IMG/VR virus record: IMGVR_UViG_3300032323_000800
Location: 1 to 42,708 of that record
DNA length: 42,708 nucleotides
DNA from: a virus
Direction: 5' to 3' (one strand)
Part shown: positions 40,265 to 42,708 of the stretch, piece by piece
How the letters are laid out: every line of letters begins with the position of its first letter
Numbering within the stretch: position 1 is the stretch's first letter
Made by a program: the position numbers and the translations under genes
The notes under the pieces: generated by a model
The model's input: only the letters and a program-made list of their open reading frames with translations
Told to the model about the DNA's origin: nothing
Database searches by the model: none

Positions 40265-42038
40265 AAACTTCGATATCTGTACTGTAACTTGTAAATCCGT
40301 TTTCTTTAATTACTTTAAGAACATTGTTTACACGACCAACTAGTTCATCTCTATGACTAATTAGGTAAATGTTTTTGTGTCTTTCACGACCCATCTTTTT
40401 AAGTATTCCTAAACTACCTTCAACACCGGCAGCGTCCATACCGCTGTCGATTAGTTCGTCGATGAATAACAGATTAATGTTTTGATATAGACTTTCCCAT
40501 ACATCACGGAATGCCCAAGATAACCCTAAAATAAGTCTGTTACGCTCACCTCGACTTAAATTATCAAAATCTAGGTCCTGTCCTAGTTGTGTGATTTCCA
40601 CACTGAGATCGTTCTGAAATACCACACTGTGAGGTAATCCAACTTTATCTAGATAATAAGTTAGACGATTGTTTAGATAAGCAAGATTTTGATCAATTAT
40701 TTTCTTACGAATAAAACTATCCTTATTAGTTAGAAGTTTTAACAAAAATTCTTGGTGATCTTTCATCAGTGTTAGTGAATTTACAGTGTCCCAAGACACT
40801 TCCTGCAGAGCAGTATTTTCTAAATCTTCAATCTGCTCTTGATAAGTGTCACGTTCGCTACGTTTGTTTTCCAGTTGACTACCCAAACTTTCAAGATTAC
40901 TGCGATGATTATACGCTTCATCTAGTGTGTCATAAAAGGTATTAGGCCTTCCGTTAATGTCACCTATAGATAATAACTCTTTAGTTACTGTTTCGAGATC
41001 GCCAGCCACCTTGGACATGTATGTATCGGCTTCTACAAGATTTTTCTCTGCCGCTTTAATCATCTCATCATGCTTGTGATCATGCAATTCCTGTTCACAT
41101 GCTGGACATTGCTTTTCGGCTAGTTGCTTGATCTCTCGTTCATACTTTTTAACAGTCTTATCGGCCTGCATTAACGCTGTTTCTAGCGTGGCCTTTTCTT
41201 TGTTTAGACTTTTAATAAGAGCACTCTTTTCGTCATACTCCTTAACTAAGGTATGTTGATTAATTTCAAATTCGATATCAACACCTGCTAGTTCGTCTAT
41301 AGCACGTTGAATTTTAGCAATGTCTTGGTCGCGTCCTTTTTGCCAAGCACTCTGTTTAATTTTTAAACTGTTAATGCTTTCTTGAATACGATCGTTGCTC
41401 TTTTTTACAGCCTCGATACGAGCATTTTCTTGAAATATTTCGTCTTTGGTAATTCTAATCTGTTCTTTAAGCAGTTCTGCTTTTTCGCTGAGTACAGTAA
41501 TTCCCAACAGTTGCTCAATAATAGCACGTTGGTCATTGGCTTTCATACTTAAGAAAGGCTCAGTGTAGGTGTTAAGAGCAACGATATGTTTAAACATATC
41601 ATGACTCATGCCAATTAGTTCGTCAATGTCTTTTTGTGTTTCGCGACTATCGCCCTGACCTTCATCTTCTACATCAGCGTTTTCTTGTTCTTGATCATCA
41701 ATGTAGAATTTTAGAACGTTGGGTTTACGACCTCTCTCAATCCTAAATAGTCTGCCGTCTTTTTCAAATTCTACAGTGACTAACATGTTTTTTCCGTTAA
41801 TCTTATTAATAAGATTATCTTTTTTGATGTTAGTCAATGCTTGACCAAACAACCCGTAACTTAAAGCGTTAACGATGGTAGTTTTGCCGGTACCATTACG
41901 TGATCCGCTGTCGTCGCCTCCTTGATCTAGATTCTCGCCTAGTACAAGCGTAAGTTGTTCTTTGCCAAAGTTTACGGCTTGTGTGGCATTGCCCACACTC
42001 ATAAAATTTTTAACAGTTAAATCTTTTATTCTAATCAT
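40257..42038 (-). CDS. 46: Recombination endonuclease subunit gp46 (SbcC/Rad50-like)
   Basis: Product is 593 residues (T4: 560). It has an SMC-type split ATPase: Walker A in SRNGTGKTT (residues 46-54), long coiled-coil arms, a zinc-hook CPAC at 311-314, the ABC signature LSRGERNRL near residue 500, and Walker B INLLFIDEL with a following D-loop-like segment (near 530). With gp47 it forms the Mre11/Rad50-type complex that resects double-strand ends. That activity is needed for recombination-dependent replication, double-strand break repair and host DNA breakdown in T4. Its ATG overlaps the gp47 stop in ATGA, so the two are coupled and probably made in equal amounts. Confidence 0.95.
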   Translation of the reverse strand: MIRIKDLTVKNFMSVGNATQAVNFGKEQLTLVLGENLDQGGDDSGSRNGTGKTTIVNALSYGLFGQALTNIKKDNLINKINGKNMLVTVEFEKDGRLFRIERGRKPNVLKFYIDDQEQENADVEDEGQGDSRETQKDIDELIGMSHDMFKHIVALNTYTEPFLSMKANDQRAIIEQLLGITVLSEKAELLKEQIRITKDEIFQENARIEAVKKSNDRIQESINSLKIKQSAWQKGRDQDIAKIQRAIDELAGVDIEFEINQHTLVKEYDEKSALIKSLNKEKATLETALMQADKTVKKYEREIKQLAEKQCPACEQELHDHKHDEMIKAAEKNLVEADTYMSKVAGDLETVTKELLSIGDINGRPNTFYDTLDEAYNHRSNLESLGSQLENKRSERDTYQEQIEDLENTALQEVSWDTVNSLTLMKDHQEFLLKLLTNKDSFIRKKIIDQNLAYLNNRLTYYLDKVGLPHSVVFQNDLSVEITQLGQDLDFDNLSRGERNRLILGLSWAFRDVWESLYQNINLLFIDELIDSGMDAAGVEGSLGILKKMGRERHKNIYLISHRDELVGRVNNVLKVIKENGFTSYSTDIEVYE

Positions 42039-42708
42039 AGGTTATTATAAATTGCCAGTAAAACTTTAGGGTCATAGTTATCGCTTTGAATGTTTACAAT
42101 TTGATTAGTAACAATCTGATCTACGCTTTCAAAATGCTCAACATCTAAATCTGTGTTAATTTCTAATTCTTTCTTTTCTGGAATTAATGTTAGTTCTCTA
42201 ACTTCAGGGCGCCCCATATAAGTTTCCTTGATAAAACTGGCTTCCTCAAAACTCAAAGGCAAGTCTATGCTTACACGCAGATATGTTTTACTTTTTAATA
42301 AATTATCTGCATCGTCAATTAATTGACTCAGTTTAATAGTTTTAAATTTAGGAGCATCGTCCCATATCTTATAAACTGGAGCCTTGCCGTGTTCCAATAT
42401 CATCATACCGCGGTCATCATCCCATGCGTCTGCATAGTTGTGAGGGAAAGCATTGCCAATATAGACAATATTCTGTTTGTGCTGACGTTTATGAAAATGC
42501 CCGCTGAACACATACTCAGGATTTTTAAAATGATGTGCTTGTAGTTCTCCATGATCTGGCATCTGCACCATGGCATTCATGTAAAACAATGGCAGTTCAA
42601 AGTGTCCAAAAATATATCGACTCTTTAATTTTTCCATTTGTTTCCATTCGTCGCCTACTAGCCACGGCACCATGGTAACATCGTCGATTGTAGTAATTTC
42701 GTTAACAA
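42035..42708 (-). CDS. 47: Recombination endonuclease subunit gp47 (SbcD/Mre11-like), 5' part outside window
   Basis: About 223 C-terminal residues are present. The frame remains open to the right edge, so the N-terminal phosphoesterase motifs lie beyond the window (T4 gp47 has 339 residues). An internal ATG at 42673 is not the true start, because conserved sequence continues upstream of it (ITTIDDVTMVPWLVGDEWK). Visible calcineurin-like phosphoesterase motifs are YIFGHFELP and the FSGHFHKRQ metal-binding motif, followed by IVYIGNAFPHNYAD. It provides the nuclease activity of the gp46-gp47 complex that resects DNA ends. The stop codon overlaps the gp46 start. Confidence 0.93.
   Translation of the reverse strand, partial: VNEITTIDDVTMVPWLVGDEWKQMEKLKSRYIFGHFELPLFYMNAMVQMPDHGELQAHHFKNPEYVFSGHFHKRQHKQNIVYIGNAFPHNYADAWDDDRGMMILEHGKAPVYKIWDDAPKFKTIKLSQLIDDADNLLKSKTYLRVSIDLPLSFEEASFIKETYMGRPEVRELTLIPEKKELEINTDLDVEHFESVDQIVTNQIVNIQSDNYDPKVLLAIYNNL

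Noticed and set aside
1-42708. CRISPR arrays, insertion sequences or attachment sites
   Set aside because: No regularly spaced short direct repeats with unique spacers, no transposase, no integrase and no terminal inverted repeats were found.

Overview
The window is part of the genome of a T4-like contractile-tailed phage (myovirus), most like the marine or aquatic T4-type phages of cyanobacteria and SAR11-like hosts. The evidence is a set of recognisable T4 virion and recombination proteins (gp14, gp15, gp20, gp21, gp22, gp23, a gp67/gp68-type core protein, gp46, gp47), T4-type late promoters (NATAAATA), AT-rich DNA, and a very large block of repetitive tail-fibre-like genes. No host marker allows the host to be named. 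All identifications come from reading the translated sequence; no database search was run.

Layout from left to right. 1-1350 (-): a collagen-like fibre gene running off the left edge. 1379-1399: a perfect inverted repeat that forms back-to-back late promoter boxes. 1407-4832 (+): neck protein gp14, tail terminator gp15 and a Nudix hydrolase, closed by a bidirectional terminator. 4859-27757 (-): about 23 kb of fibre or virion-surface genes, dominated by two giant ORFs of 3840 and 2318 codons built from repeated modules, with six smaller structural proteins upstream of them in the transcript. 27846-34606 (-): a small unknown gene, then the capsid module (major capsid protein with its own terminator, scaffold, protease, acidic core protein), an inserted DUF115-like gene, a small conserved gene and the portal. 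34625-37222 (-): a tape-measure-like protein. 37291-38372 (+): a gp26-type hub/chaperone gene followed by a small ORF that appears to be joined to it by a -1 ribosomal frameshift. 38369-39064 (-): a probable internal head protein. 39065-39520: a structured, GC-richer intergenic stretch. 39521-42708 (-): a GIY-YIG nuclease, a small basic protein, and the gp46-gp47 recombination nuclease, with gp47 cut by the right edge.

How the parts work together: gp20 nucleates the prohead, gp22 and the acidic core protein form the scaffold, gp21 matures the head by cutting at (L/I)xE sites, and gp23 forms the shell. The tape measure and its presumed chaperones set tail length, and gp15 and gp14 cap the tail and join it to the head. 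The large fibre block presumably supplies host-recognition appendages. gp46/gp47 process DNA ends for recombination-dependent replication.

The most interesting observations are: (1) a canonical A AAT TTT slippery site where the gp26-type gene overlaps an open -1 frame leading into the small downstream ORF, the same logic as the G/GT tail-assembly chaperones of other tailed phages; (2) a capsid-targeting-like N-terminus with a protease site on the 231-residue protein; (3) the 39.1-39.5 kb structured region next to a GIY-YIG nuclease; (4) face-to-face and back-to-back late promoters; and (5) modular repeat families shared among the fibre genes.
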